Source: Cellulosimicrobium cellulans (GTDB taxonomy: Bacteria; Actinomycetota; Actinomycetes; Actinomycetales; Cellulomonadaceae). From it: a stretch of 64,000 bases of DNA. The notes beneath the pieces are model-generated. The model did no database searches. It saw only the letters and a program-made list of their open reading frames with translations, and had not been told where the DNA came from. Location: assembly GCF_016907755.1 (NCBI RefSeq), contig NZ_JAFBCN010000001.1, forward strand, positions 806,001 to 870,000, given 5' to 3'. The position numbers and the translations under genes were made by a program. The first letter of the stretch is position 1. Every line of letters begins with the position of its first letter. Shown in pieces: positions 51,642 to 60,221 of this stretch.

Positions 51642-53669
51642 GTGACCACCGAACGACTTCCCCGCGTCCGCGCGTCCGAGCTCGTCGGGCGTGGCTGGCT
51701 CAACACCGGCGGCCGGACCGTCACCCTCGCGGACCTGCGCGGGAAGGTCGTGATCCTCGACTTCTGGACCTTCTGCTGCGTGAACTGCCTGCACGTCCTC
51801 GACGAGCTGCGCGAGCTCGAAGAGGCCCACCGCGACGTGCTGGTCATCGTGGGCGTGCACTCGCCCAAGTTCGAGCACGAGGCGGACCCGGTGGCGCTCG
51901 CGGCCGCCGTCGAGCGGTACGAGGTGCATCACCCCGTCCTCGACGACCCCGAGCTCGTCACCTGGTCGGCCTACGCCGCGCGCGCCTGGCCGACCCTCGT
52001 CGTCATCGACCCCGAGGGCTACGTCGTCGCGCAGATGGCGGGGGAGGGGCACGCGTCCGCGATCGCCGCCCTGGTCGACGAGCTCGTCGCCGAGCACGAG
52101 GCGAAGGGCGCGCTGCACCGCGGCGACGGCCCGTACGTGCCGCCCGCGCCGACGTCGGGCACGCTGCGCTTCCCCGCGAAGGCGATCGAGCTGCCCGGCG
52201 GCAACCTCCTCGTCGCGGACGCCGGGCACCACGCGCTCGCCGAGCTCCTGCCCGACGGCGAGACGCTCGTCCGGCGCATCGGGTCCGGCGAGCGCGGGCT
52301 CGCCGACGGCGGCCCCGACGACGCGCGGTTCGCCGAGCCGAACGGGCTGTGCCTCGTCCCTGTCGAGCTGCGGTCGTGGCTCGAGTACGACGTCGTCGTC
52401 GCGGACACGGCGAACCACGTCCTGCGCGGCGTGCGCCTCGCCGACGGCCACGTGACGACCGTCGCGGGGACGGGCGAGCAGTTCATGGTCGGCGGGGTCG
52501 AGAACGTCGTGCTGCGGGAGGGTCGACGGGGTGCCGATGTCACGAGCCACGGTCCGGCCGAGGCGGGCGGGCAGTACGCGCCGCTCGACGTGCGCCTCTC
52601 GTCACCCTGGGACGTGGCCTGGTCGCAGGACCTCGCGGCGTTCGTCGTGGCGATGGCGGGGAACCACACGCTGTGGGCGTTCGACGGCGAGCAGGGATCG
52701 ATGACGCACCTCGCCGGGACCATGAACGAGGGGCTGGAAGACGGGCCCGGTGCGTCGGCCTGGTTCGCCCAGCCGTCCGGGCTGGCCGTCGGTGCGGACC
52801 GGGCGATCTGGGTCGCGGACTCGGAGACGTCCGCGCTGCGCCGCGTGACCCCGGCGCCCGGCGGGGGCGTCGAGGTGCGCACCGCCGTCGGGCAGGGGCT
52901 GTTCGACTTCGGCCACCGCGACGGCCCGGCCGAGCAGGCGCTGATGCAGCACCCGCTCGGGGTCGCGACCCTGCCCGACGGGAGCGTCGTCGTCGCGGAC
53001 ACCTACGACGGCGCGCTGCGCCGGTTCGCGCCCGCGGCCGGGGAGGCCGGGAGCGTCGGGGACGACACCTCCGGGACTCGTCTCGCCGGCGAGGTCACGA
53101 CCCTGGCGACGGGCCTCGCGGAGCCGAGCGGCGTCGTCGTGCAGGTGGGCGAGGGGCCGGACGGCGAGCCCCAGGCCCACCTGCTCGTGGTCGAGTCCGC
53201 CGCGCACCGGCTGACCCGCGTCGCGCTCCCCGCGTCGCTCGCGGGCGAGGTGCTCGACGGCGGCGCGCACCGCACCCAGCGGCCCGTCACCGACATCGGG
53301 GCAGGGCCGCTGTGGCTCGACGTGCCGTTCGTCCCGGCGCCGGGGCAGAAGCTCGACGACCGGTTCGGTCCGTCGACGGAGCTGCGCGTGAGCGCGACGC
53401 CGCCCGAGCTGCTGCTGTCCGGGGAGGGGACGGGCGTCGAGCTCGGGCGCGACCTCGTCATCAACCCGGAGGTCCGCGAGGGCGTGCTCCACGTGACCGC
53501 GCGGGCGGCGTCGTGCGACGTCGTCCCGCTCGGCCCGGAAGGCGAGCCCGACCCGGACGTCTTCCCTGCGTGCCACCTCGCGCAGCAGGACTGGGGCGTC
53601 CCGGTCCGCGTGGTCGACCGCGGTGAGCCGGGCGACGTCCCGACCCTCACGCTGCCTCTGCGGGGGTAG
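51642..53669 (+). CDS. Thioredoxin-like/NHL repeat-containing protein
   Basis: 675 residues. Residues about 20-155 are a TlpA-like thioredoxin domain (VVILDFWTFCCVNCLHVLDE, with C46-V-N-C49), followed by six-bladed NHL propeller repeats (LPGGNLLVADAGHHALAELL, SGLAVGADRAIWVADSET, GVATLPDGSVVVADTYDGAL) and a C-terminal beta domain. The human NHLRC2 type has the same order. No signal peptide is visible. GTG start without a ribosome site; GACAAT 7 bases upstream suggests a leaderless transcript. Confidence 0.92.
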   Translation: MTTERLPRVRASELVGRGWLNTGGRTVTLADLRGKVVILDFWTFCCVNCLHVLDELRELEEAHRDVLVIVGVHSPKFEHEADPVALAAAVERYEVHHPVLDDPELVTWSAYAARAWPTLVVIDPEGYVVAQMAGEGHASAIAALVDELVAEHEAKGALHRGDGPYVPPAPTSGTLRFPAKAIELPGGNLLVADAGHHALAELLPDGETLVRRIGSGERGLADGGPDDARFAEPNGLCLVPVELRSWLEYDVVVADTANHVLRGVRLADGHVTTVAGTGEQFMVGGVENVVLREGRRGADVTSHGPAEAGGQYAPLDVRLSSPWDVAWSQDLAAFVVAMAGNHTLWAFDGEQGSMTHLAGTMNEGLEDGPGASAWFAQPSGLAVGADRAIWVADSETSALRRVTPAPGGGVEVRTAVGQGLFDFGHRDGPAEQALMQHPLGVATLPDGSVVVADTYDGALRRFAPAAGEAGSVGDDTSGTRLAGEVTTLATGLAEPSGVVVQVGEGPDGEPQAHLLVVESAAHRLTRVALPASLAGEVLDGGAHRTQRPVTDIGAGPLWLDVPFVPAPGQKLDDRFGPSTELRVSATPPELLLSGEGTGVELGRDLVINPEVREGVLHVTARAASCDVVPLGPEGEPDPDVFPACHLAQQDWGVPVRVVDRGEPGDVPTLTLPLRG

Positions 53670-53710
53670 GCCGGCGTCGCGGGGCCCGGCCCGGGCTGGT
53701 GCCGGACATG

Positions 53711-53745
53711 CCCAGGGCCAGGCTTCGAGGAAGCCTGGCCCTGGG
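53711..53745. terminator. Bidirectional terminator hairpin
   Basis: Perfect 16-bp arms CCCAGGGCCAGGCTTC and GAAGCCTGGCCCTGGG with a 3-base loop, between convergent genes. Confidence 0.85.
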
Positions 53746-53756
53746 GGCGGGTGTCG

Positions 53757-54005
53757 TCAGCAGACGGTCCAGGAGTGGCCGAGGATGTGGCCCGCGGTGC
53801 TGAAGACCTTGGACTGGCCGGCCAGGAGCCGGTAGGAGGCGGTGGCCTTCGCCCCTCCGCCGTTGGCGTAGGACACCACGAGGACCCTGCAGCTCCCGAA
53901 CGTGTTGGTGTACGTCCGGGTCTCGGCCGCGTTCGCGACGGTGGGCGCAGCGACGGCCAGCGCCGCAGCGGTGGCGACGACGGCGACGAGCCTCTTGAAC
54001 TTCAT
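53757..54005 (-). CDS. Small secreted protein, hypothetical
   Basis: 82 residues with a clear Sec signal peptide (MKFKRLVAVVATAAALAVAA, likely cut after ANA at about residue 30) and a mature part of about 52 residues with two Cys (one near the start, one as the last residue) that could form a disulfide. GGAGGGGGAACG precedes the ATG. No family recognised. The upstream region has two strong hairpins that could be in the mRNA leader. Confidence 0.75.
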   Translation of the reverse strand: MKFKRLVAVVATAAALAVAAPTVANAAETRTYTNTFGSCRVLVVSYANGGGAKATASYRLLAGQSKVFSTAGHILGHSWTVC

Positions 54006-54027
54006 CGTTCCCCCTCCATTGGGTGGT

Positions 54028-54078
54028 GATGCCCGGGGCATCGTGGCACCAGGCTCGCCCCCTGTGGGCGTGGTGCCA
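54028..54078 (-). promoter_or_regulatory. Two leader hairpins upstream of the small secreted protein
   Basis: GATGCCC-G-GGGCATC (54028-54042) and TGGCACCA (54044-54051)/TGGTGCCA (54071-54078) lie back to back upstream of the start at 54005. Function unknown; could control stability or translation. Confidence 0.45.
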
Positions 54079-54152
54079 GGGGAAGCCTGGCATATGGAAG
54101 GGGCCCGCACAATAGACCTGGCGGTCTTGTCTCTGATCCCGTGGGAGGACGG

Positions 54153-54617
54153 TCAGCCCCAGGTGAGGAGCTCCTCGCCGTGGGCGGCCCACGCACCGAC
54201 CTCGGCGAGCGAGGTCACGTCGTCGGGAGCCGCCTCGAGCGCGACGACCGGGCACACGGCGGACCGGCCACCGGCGCGGACGGCCTTCGGGTCCCACGAG
54301 ACGAGCACGGTGCCGCGCTCGACGTGGTCGCCCTGCGCGACGTGCGTGGTGAAGCCCTCGCCGCCGAGCTGGACGGTGTTGATGCCGAGGTGGACGAGGA
54401 CGGCGCGGCCGTCGTCGTGCTGGACGACGAACGCGTGCGGGTGCAGCTTGACGACCGTGCCCGTGATCGGCGCGACGGCCTCGCCGCCCTGCGCGTCGTC
54501 GGGCTCGACGGCCAGCCCCGGCCCGACGAGGCCGGCCGAGAAGACGGGGTCATCGACGTCAGTGACGTCGATGACTGTGCCCGTGACGGGAACGAGCACC
54601 GTGAGCGGCGCGGCCAT
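54153..54617 (-). CDS. PTS sugar transporter subunit IIA (glucose family)
   Basis: 154 residues, EIIA-Glc fold: GEAVAPITGTVVKLHPHAFV with H61, and phosphorylated H76 in AVLVHLGINTVQLGGEGF. It accepts phosphate from HPr and passes it to IIB. Its start overlaps the IIB stop by one base (TGATG). Here the IIA is a separate protein. Confidence 0.94.
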   Translation of the reverse strand: MAAPLTVLVPVTGTVIDVTDVDDPVFSAGLVGPGLAVEPDDAQGGEAVAPITGTVVKLHPHAFVVQHDDGRAVLVHLGINTVQLGGEGFTTHVAQGDHVERGTVLVSWDPKAVRAGGRSAVCPVVALEAAPDDVTSLAEVGAWAAHGEELLTWG

Positions 54618-54847
54618 CAGCGCAGGTCCTCGATGTCGGAGGCGATGTTGTCGGCGTCCGGGCCGACGATGACCTGGATCGCGGCGCCCGACCGCACGAC
54701 GGCGATCGCCCCGGCGGCGGTCAGCGTGGCGTCGTCGACGAGCGCCGGGTCCTCGACCTCGACGCGCAGGCGCGTGATGCACGCCTCCAGGTCGAGGACG
54801 TTCGCGTCGCCGCCGAGGCCTCGGAGAATCTGCTCTGCCTTGCTCAC
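54617..54847 (-). CDS. PTS subunit IIB (glucose/N-acetylglucosamine family), first copy
   Basis: 76 residues, EIIB fold with the phosphorylated C23 in DLEACITRLRVEVED, GTG start. It should phosphorylate the sugar carried by the IIC at 56482. A second IIB lies 149 bp upstream. Confidence 0.93.
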   Translation of the reverse strand: MSKAEQILRGLGGDANVLDLEACITRLRVEVEDPALVDDATLTAAGAIAVVRSGAAIQVIVGPDADNIASDIEDLR

Positions 54848-54996
54848 GGGTGCTCCTCGTGGTCGTGTTCCGGCCAGGGCCGGGTCAGGTGTCCCGGCCG
54901 GCAGCCGTGCCGGTCGGGGTGCGCGGGGCGCGCGGGGTCGGGAGGCCGTCGTCGGGGTGGTGCGGCGGCGGTGGTGCTGCGGTGGTGACGGGACCC

Positions 54997-55242
54997 TCAC
55001 ATGAGGTCGGCGAGGTCGGACGCGATCGTGTCGACCTGGGGGCCGACGACGACCTGGACGACCCGGCCGTTGACCATGACGCCGAACGCACCGGCGCGCC
55101 GCAGGAGCGCGGCGTCGACGAGCGCGGGGTCCTTGACGAGCGATCTCAGCCGGGTGGTGCACGGGTCGATCTCGTCGATGTTCGCCACCCCGCCGAGCCC
55201 GGCGAGGATCGTCGCGGCGCGCTCCGCGTCGGACTGTGTCAT
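54997..55242 (-). CDS. PTS subunit IIB (glucose/N-acetylglucosamine family), second copy
   Basis: 81 residues with phosphorylated C28 (EIDPCTTRLRSLVKD) and the same fold as the other IIB. ATG overlaps the regulator stop by 4 bp. Two stand-alone IIB proteins beside a single IIC suggest alternative sugar specificities or one surplus copy. Confidence 0.92.
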   Translation of the reverse strand: MTQSDAERAATILAGLGGVANIDEIDPCTTRLRSLVKDPALVDAALLRRAGAFGVMVNGRVVQVVVGPQVDTIASDLADLM

Positions 55243-56099
55243 CGGTCGTTCCCTTCGGTCGCCCGGGCCGGCACTGGCACGGGGTCGAGGTGGTCGGTCG
55301 GCGTGGTGTCGGGGGCGGCCGTCGCGGCGGCCGGGTCGGCAGGTGCGTCCGCCGCGCCGGCGCGCGGCACGAGCGTCGGACGCGCCTCGCGCAGCGGGAC
55401 GAACACGCTGTACCGGTCGCCGCGATAGCTCGACCGGGAGTACATGAGCGGTGCGTCTCCCGCGAACGTGCGGCGGACGGTGCGCATGACGGCGCGCGAG
55501 GCGCGCAGCCCGAGGAGCTTCTGCTCCTGGACCGTCGCGTCGGAGGCGGTGATCGTGTCCTCGCCCCACGTCGGGGCCAGGCCGCGCTCGCGCAGGGCGC
55601 CGTAGAGGCTCTCGGGGACGCCGTCGTCGAGCAGGTCGGGCGCGAGGTCGACGGGGATCCACGCCTCCTCGACGCTCATGGGGGACCCGTCCGCGGAGCG
55701 CAGGCGCACCACGTGGTGCATGGGGTCGCCCGTCGCGCGACCGAGCGACTCGGCGACGGACGCCGGCGCGGGCGCCGTGCCGACCTCGAGCACGTCCGTC
55801 CCCGGCTCCATGCCGCGGCGCCGCGCCTCCTCGCCGAACGTCGTGAGGCGCATCTCGAAGTCCGCGCGCGGCGGGGCGACGAACGTCCCACGGCCCTGCG
55901 CGCGCTCGAGCACCCCCTCGGTGACGAGCGCGTCGATCGCCTGGCGCACGGTCATGCGCGAGACCCCGAACTTCTCGGTGAGGCTGCGCTCAGAGGGCAC
56001 CGCGTCGCCGACGGAGAGCTCGCTCGCCACGAGGTCGGCGAGGTAGGCGCGCACCGTGAGGTACTTGTGCTCGCTCGCCTGCGATCGTGACCTGCTCAT
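55239..56099 (-). CDS. GntR family regulator (DasR/NagR-like)
   Basis: 286 residues. N-terminal winged helix (VGDAVPSERSLTEKFGVSRM, TVRQAIDALVTEGVLERAQG, RGTF) and a UTRA effector domain (about 95-240), followed by an Ala/Pro tail. HutC-subfamily regulators of this kind (DasR, NagR) bind dre sites and respond to aminosugar phosphates. Its setting in a PTS cluster with dre-like sites at both the IIC promoter and ptsH supports a DasR-type role. Confidence 0.9.
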   Translation of the reverse strand: MSRSRSQASEHKYLTVRAYLADLVASELSVGDAVPSERSLTEKFGVSRMTVRQAIDALVTEGVLERAQGRGTFVAPPRADFEMRLTTFGEEARRRGMEPGTDVLEVGTAPAPASVAESLGRATGDPMHHVVRLRSADGSPMSVEEAWIPVDLAPDLLDDGVPESLYGALRERGLAPTWGEDTITASDATVQEQKLLGLRASRAVMRTVRRTFAGDAPLMYSRSSYRGDRYSVFVPLREARPTLVPRAGAADAPADPAAATAAPDTTPTDHLDPVPVPARATEGNDR

Positions 56100-56481
56100 C
56101 GTCGTGCCGCGTCCTCGTCCTCGTCCTGGTTCTGGTCCTTCGTCGGCGCCCGTGCCCTGCCCGGGCGGACGACCCTGCGTCGGTGCCTCGATCTCCACGG
56201 GTGCATTGTCCGTCCTGCGACCTGCGGCGACGCGGGTCGTGGACCTGTCCGTGTGTCCCGGGTCACCTCCGGGGGTTGACACATCATGAGGTCTAGACCA
56301 CTCTTCGTGCAAGTGGTCCAGACAACCTGGACCGGGTGTCCGGCACGCGAGCCCAGGAACGACCCCAGTCGTCCTCGGCGTGCCCGGAGACCGGCAACGA
56401 CGCCCGTACGACGTCGCGCCACAGCCGCCGCACGACGCACCTCGGCCTGCGCCCCAGGCCCACCCAGGAGGAGAACGACAC
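56100..56481. promoter_or_regulatory. 382-bp divergent region between the GntR regulator and PTS IIC, with two dre sites
   Basis: No gene is visible. The region contains GGTCTAGACC (56290-56299, core of a dre site) and AGTGGTCCAGACAACC (56312-56327). Both resemble the DasR consensus AGTGGTCTAGACCACT. They sit about 155-190 bp upstream of the IIC ATG and probably overlap the promoter. Confidence 0.7.
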
Positions 56482-57978
56482 ATGACCACCGTCGCCGAAC
56501 CGACGAGGACGAAGAAGGGGGTGCCCGGCTTCGCGCAGCTCCAGCGCGTCGGGCGCTCCCTCATGTTGCCCATCGCGTCCCTGCCCGCCGCCGCGCTGCT
56601 GCTGCGGCTGGGCCAGGCCGACATGCTCGGCGCCGACGGGGTCGCGGGCACGTGGCCCTGGATGCAGTACGTCGCCGACGTCTTCGCGTCCGCCGGCAAC
56701 GCGCTCTTCGCGAACCTCCCGCTGCTCTTCGCGGTCGGCGTCGCGGTGGGCTACGCGAGGAAGGCCGACGGCTCCACGGGTCTGGCCGCCGTCATCGGGT
56801 ACCTGGTGTTCAAGGGCGTGAGCGACGCGCTGTCTCCGGCGGTGCTCGGCAAGCCCGGCGGGGTCACCCCGGACGGGGTGCTCGACAGCGCCGACCCGGC
56901 AGCAGTGACGGCCGCCGAGGGCGGCGACTTCTCGCAGCTCCTGACGCACGCGATCGGCATGGGCGTCGACGCCCCGAAGCAGGAGCTGATCAACTACGGC
57001 GTCCTCGGGGGCATCGTCATCGGCCTCACGGCCGCGCTGCTCTTCCAGAAGTACTACCGGATCAAGCTCCCGCAGTACCTCGCCTTCTTCGGCGGTCGTC
57101 GCTTCGTCCCGATCGTCACGGCCGGTGCCGCCGTCGTCATCGCCGTGATCGGCGCGCTCATCTACCCGGCGTTCGACAGCGGGTTCACCGCGGTGGGCAA
57201 CTGGGTCACCGGCTCGACCGTCCTGGGTGCCTTCGTCTACGGCACGGTGAACCGTCTGCTCGTGCCGATCGGCCTGCACCACCTGCTCAACTCGCTGCCC
57301 TGGTTCCAGTTCGGCGACTACACCGACGCGAGCGGCGAGGTCTGGCACGGCGACATCGCTCGCTTCCTGCACGGCGACCCGACGGCCGGGACGTTCATGA
57401 CCGGCTTCTTCCCGATCTTCATGTTCGCGCTGCCGGCCGCGGCGCTCGCCATCGTCCACACGTCCAAGGCGAAGAACCGCAAGGTCGTCGCGGGCATCAT
57501 GGGATCCGCCGCGCTCGTCGCGTTCGTCACGGGCGTCACGGAACCGCTCGAGTTCGCGTTCGTCTACGTGGCCTACCCGCTGTACGCCATCCACGCCGTC
57601 CTCACGGGGACGTCGCTCGCGCTCGTCAACGCGATCGGCATCCGTGACGGCTTCGGGTTCTCGGCGGGGGCGATCGACTACCTGCTGAACTTCCGCATCG
57701 CCGAGATGCCCCTGCTGCTCATCGTCATCGGCCTGGGCTACGGGGTCATCTACTACTTCCTCTTCCGATTCGTCATCACGCGGTGGAACCTCAAGACCCC
57801 GGGTCGTGAGGACGACGAGTCCGGTGCGGAGGACGCCCCGGCCGTCGAGCCGGCGACGTCCGCCGCAGCCGTCACGGCCGCGGACGACACGGCGACCGTC
57901 AGCAGGGCGGAGCGTGCAGCGGGGAGCGGCTCGACCGGAGCGCCCGCCGGGTCGGCCGACGCCGGAGGCACGGCGTGA
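56482..57978 (+). CDS. PTS sugar transporter IIC (glucose/N-acetylglucosamine type)
   Basis: 498 residues from the ATG at 56482 (AGGAGGAGAACGACAC upstream). EIIC-Glc/Nag membrane domain: LQRVGRSLMLPIASLPAAAL, VPIGLHHLLNSLPWFQFGDY, GVTEPLEFAFVYVAYPLYAI. About ten helices and a Pro/Ala-rich cytoplasmic tail without IIB/IIA domains, which are encoded separately. Most likely takes up GlcNAc or glucose. It overlaps ptsI by 4 bp. Confidence 0.93.
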   Translation: MTTVAEPTRTKKGVPGFAQLQRVGRSLMLPIASLPAAALLLRLGQADMLGADGVAGTWPWMQYVADVFASAGNALFANLPLLFAVGVAVGYARKADGSTGLAAVIGYLVFKGVSDALSPAVLGKPGGVTPDGVLDSADPAAVTAAEGGDFSQLLTHAIGMGVDAPKQELINYGVLGGIVIGLTAALLFQKYYRIKLPQYLAFFGGRRFVPIVTAGAAVVIAVIGALIYPAFDSGFTAVGNWVTGSTVLGAFVYGTVNRLLVPIGLHHLLNSLPWFQFGDYTDASGEVWHGDIARFLHGDPTAGTFMTGFFPIFMFALPAAALAIVHTSKAKNRKVVAGIMGSAALVAFVTGVTEPLEFAFVYVAYPLYAIHAVLTGTSLALVNAIGIRDGFGFSAGAIDYLLNFRIAEMPLLLIVIGLGYGVIYYFLFRFVITRWNLKTPGREDDESGAEDAPAVEPATSAAAVTAADDTATVSRAERAAGSGSTGAPAGSADAGGTA

Positions 57979-59708
57979 CCGTCGCCGACGACGCGACGCG
58001 CGCACCTGCGCGGGTCTCTGACCCGGGGCTGACCGGCGTGCCGGTCAGCCCCGGGCGGGGGGCGGGGACGGTCGTGCGGATGCCCGACCCGGTCCCCGAG
58101 CCCGATGCGGCCCCGCTCGCCGCAGGCAGCACGGACGCCGACGTGGACCTCGCGGTGACGCAGGTCCTCGCGGCGGTGACGACCGTCCAGGAGGACCTCA
58201 CGGCCCGCGCCGCGCGGGCCGAGGGCACCGCGGCGGAGGTGCTGGGCGTGACCGCCGCGATGGCGGCGGACCCTGCCCTGGCGCGCGACGCCGTGGGGCG
58301 CGTGCGGGAGCAGGGCTCCACCCCGGCGCGCGCCGTGTGGGACGCGGCGGGCGTCGTCGTCGGGCAGCTCGAGGCGCTGGGCGGGCTCATGGCGGAGCGG
58401 GCTCGCGACGTGCGCGACGTGCGCGACCGGATCGTCGCGACGCTGCTCGGCCTGCCCGCCCCGGGGGTGCCCGACCCGGGGTTCGCGTTCGTGCTCGTCG
58501 CGGACGACCTCGCCCCCGCGGACACCGCGCAGCTCGACCCGGAGCGTGTCCTCGCCGTCGTCACGCGGGGCGGGGGCCCGACGTCGCACACCGCGATCCT
58601 GGCCCGCGCCCTCGGCATCCCGGCCGTGGTGGCGGTCGAGGACGCGCTGACGCTGCACGACGGTGCGACGGTGCTCGTGGACGGCGGGCTCGGCACGGTC
58701 GAGCGCGACCCGTCCGACGCGGACGTGGCCGCCGTCGTCGCTGCGCGCGGGGCGCGCGGCGAGCGCCGCCGGTTCGCCGGAGAGGGCAGGACGGCGGACG
58801 GCCGCCGCGTGGAGCTCCTCGCCAACGTCGCCAACGGGGAGGACGCCCGGGCGGCCGCGGAGGCGGGCGCGGAGGGTGTGGGGCTCTTCCGCACCGAGGT
58901 GTGCTTCCTGGGCCGCACGGTCGAGCCGACGATCGACGAGCAGGTCGCGGCCTACCGCGAGGTGCTCGCGGCGTTCGGCGGCCGCAAGGTCGTCGTGCGC
59001 ACGCTCGACGCGGGCGCGGACAAGCCGCTCCCGTTCGTCACGCCCGAGGCCGAGCCCAACCCGGCGCTCGGGGTGCGTGGCCTGCGGACCGCGCGCCGCC
59101 ACCCCGAGGTGCTCGACCGCCAGCTCACGGCGATCGCGCGCGCCGCGGCGGAAGAGGCGGCCGAGGTGTGGGTCATGGCGCCGATGATCGCGACGCCCGA
59201 CGAGGCGGAGTCCTTCGTCGCGCTGTGCGCGGAGCACGGCCTCGGCACGGCGGGCGTGATGATCGAGGTGCCCGCCGCGGCCCTCGGGGCGCGCTGGGTG
59301 CTCGCCAAGGCGTCGTTCGCGAGCATCGGCACGAACGACCTCACGCAGTACACGATGGCCGCCGACCGCGAGGTCTCCGACCTCGCCCGCCTGTCGACGG
59401 CCTGGCAGCCGACCGTCCTCGCGCTCGTCGGGGCGACCGGCTCGGGGGCGGCGCTCAACGGGCGTCCGCTCGGCGTCTGCGGCGAGGCCGCGGCCGACCC
59501 GGTGCTCGCTCCGGTGCTGGTGGGGCTCGGCGTGACGTCGCTGTCCATGACGCCGCGCGCGCTCGCCGACGTCGCGGCGGTGCTCGAAGCCACGACGGCA
59601 GAGCAGTGCGAGGAGCTCGCGTTCCTCGCGCTCCAGCAGCCCACGCCCGACGCCGCCCGCGCGGCCGTGCGGTCCCGCCTCCCGATCCTGGACGAGCTGG
59701 GTCTGTAG
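57975..59708 (+). CDS. ptsI: Phosphoenolpyruvate-protein phosphotransferase (enzyme I)
   Basis: 577 residues. Phosphorylated H205 in GGGPTSHTAILARALGIPAV, PEP-binding motifs (EGVGLFRTEVCFLGR, ASIGTNDLTQYTMAADREVS) and the C-terminal catalytic GVCGEAAADP. It transfers phosphate from PEP to HPr. GTG overlaps the IIC stop. Having EI in the same operon as a sugar-specific IIC fits dre-mediated induction. Confidence 0.96.
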   Translation: MTVADDATRAPARVSDPGLTGVPVSPGRGAGTVVRMPDPVPEPDAAPLAAGSTDADVDLAVTQVLAAVTTVQEDLTARAARAEGTAAEVLGVTAAMAADPALARDAVGRVREQGSTPARAVWDAAGVVVGQLEALGGLMAERARDVRDVRDRIVATLLGLPAPGVPDPGFAFVLVADDLAPADTAQLDPERVLAVVTRGGGPTSHTAILARALGIPAVVAVEDALTLHDGATVLVDGGLGTVERDPSDADVAAVVAARGARGERRRFAGEGRTADGRRVELLANVANGEDARAAAEAGAEGVGLFRTEVCFLGRTVEPTIDEQVAAYREVLAAFGGRKVVVRTLDAGADKPLPFVTPEAEPNPALGVRGLRTARRHPEVLDRQLTAIARAAAEEAAEVWVMAPMIATPDEAESFVALCAEHGLGTAGVMIEVPAAALGARWVLAKASFASIGTNDLTQYTMAADREVSDLARLSTAWQPTVLALVGATGSGAALNGRPLGVCGEAAADPVLAPVLVGLGVTSLSMTPRALADVAAVLEATTAEQCEELAFLALQQPTPDAARAAVRSRLPILDELGL

Positions 59709-59713
59709 CAGGA

Positions 59714-59783
59714 CCGCTGCCGAACCCGGGGTCGCGGGTCACCGAGACGATTCGGTGACCCGCTACCCCGGGTTCGGCAGCGG
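59714..59783. terminator. Long terminator hairpin after ptsI
   Basis: Arms of 19 bp (CCGCTGCCGAACCCGGGGT at 59714-59732) and 12 bp (GCGGGTCACCGA) pair almost perfectly with 59752-59783. It starts 5 bp after the ptsI stop. Confidence 0.8.
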
Positions 59784-59824
59784 ACGGTGCGTGCTGGACC
59801 CCGGTCGGGGCGGAGGCTCGCCGG

Positions 59825-60100
59825 CTACAGCACCGCGAGGGTGCCGAGCCCGGACTGGGGCTGCACGCCCGGAGGTGCGAGGCAGCCGAGCAGGTCGAGG
59901 TTGGACTGGACGACGACCTCGGTGAACGACGCCCCGACGAACGGCCCGGAGACGACGACGCCGGTGAGCGTGAGGACGGTCTGCCCGGCGACGTCCTGGC
60001 TGGTCGACGTCCCGGTGACCGTGCTCTTCTCCCCGGTGTCCCAGGTGACCTCGAACGTGCCGGAGGCGGACGGCGGCAGGGCGCTGAGGCACCCACGCTT
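59825..60100 (-). pseudogene. Fragment of a secreted protein gene (C-terminal remnant)
   Basis: About 90 residues resembling the C-terminal part of actinobacterial secreted proteins (ASGTFEVTWDTGEKSTVTGT, VLTLTGVVVSGPFVGASFTE, LGCLAPPGVQ) that end at a stop at 59825. No signal peptide or credible start precedes it: upstream codons run into the operators of the divergent SRPBCC gene. I infer a 5'-truncated remnant. Confidence 0.55.
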
Positions 60101-60133
60101 CGAGAACCGTCCACGGTTCCGACGTGTGAATAT

Positions 60134-60197
60134 GCAACCGTAGGGTTGCGTCCGACGGTCACCCGGTCTACCTTGGTGTGCAACCAAGTAGTTGCAC
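60134..60197. promoter_or_regulatory. Two operators upstream of the SRPBCC gene
   Basis: GCAACC-GTAG-GGTTGC (60134-60149) and GTGCAAC-CAAGTA-GTTGCAC (60178-60197). GCAAC/GTTGC repeats are typical of ArsR-family regulators paired with SRPBCC genes, but no such regulator gene is in the window. Confidence 0.6.
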
Positions 60198-60221
60198 TAT
60201 CGGATGGACGGGAGAGCGGCG

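Noticed and set aside
53757-53775. GTCAGCAGACGGTC at the end of the small secreted gene, similar to family B copy 3
   Set aside because: Only the left part matches and no matching right end follows.
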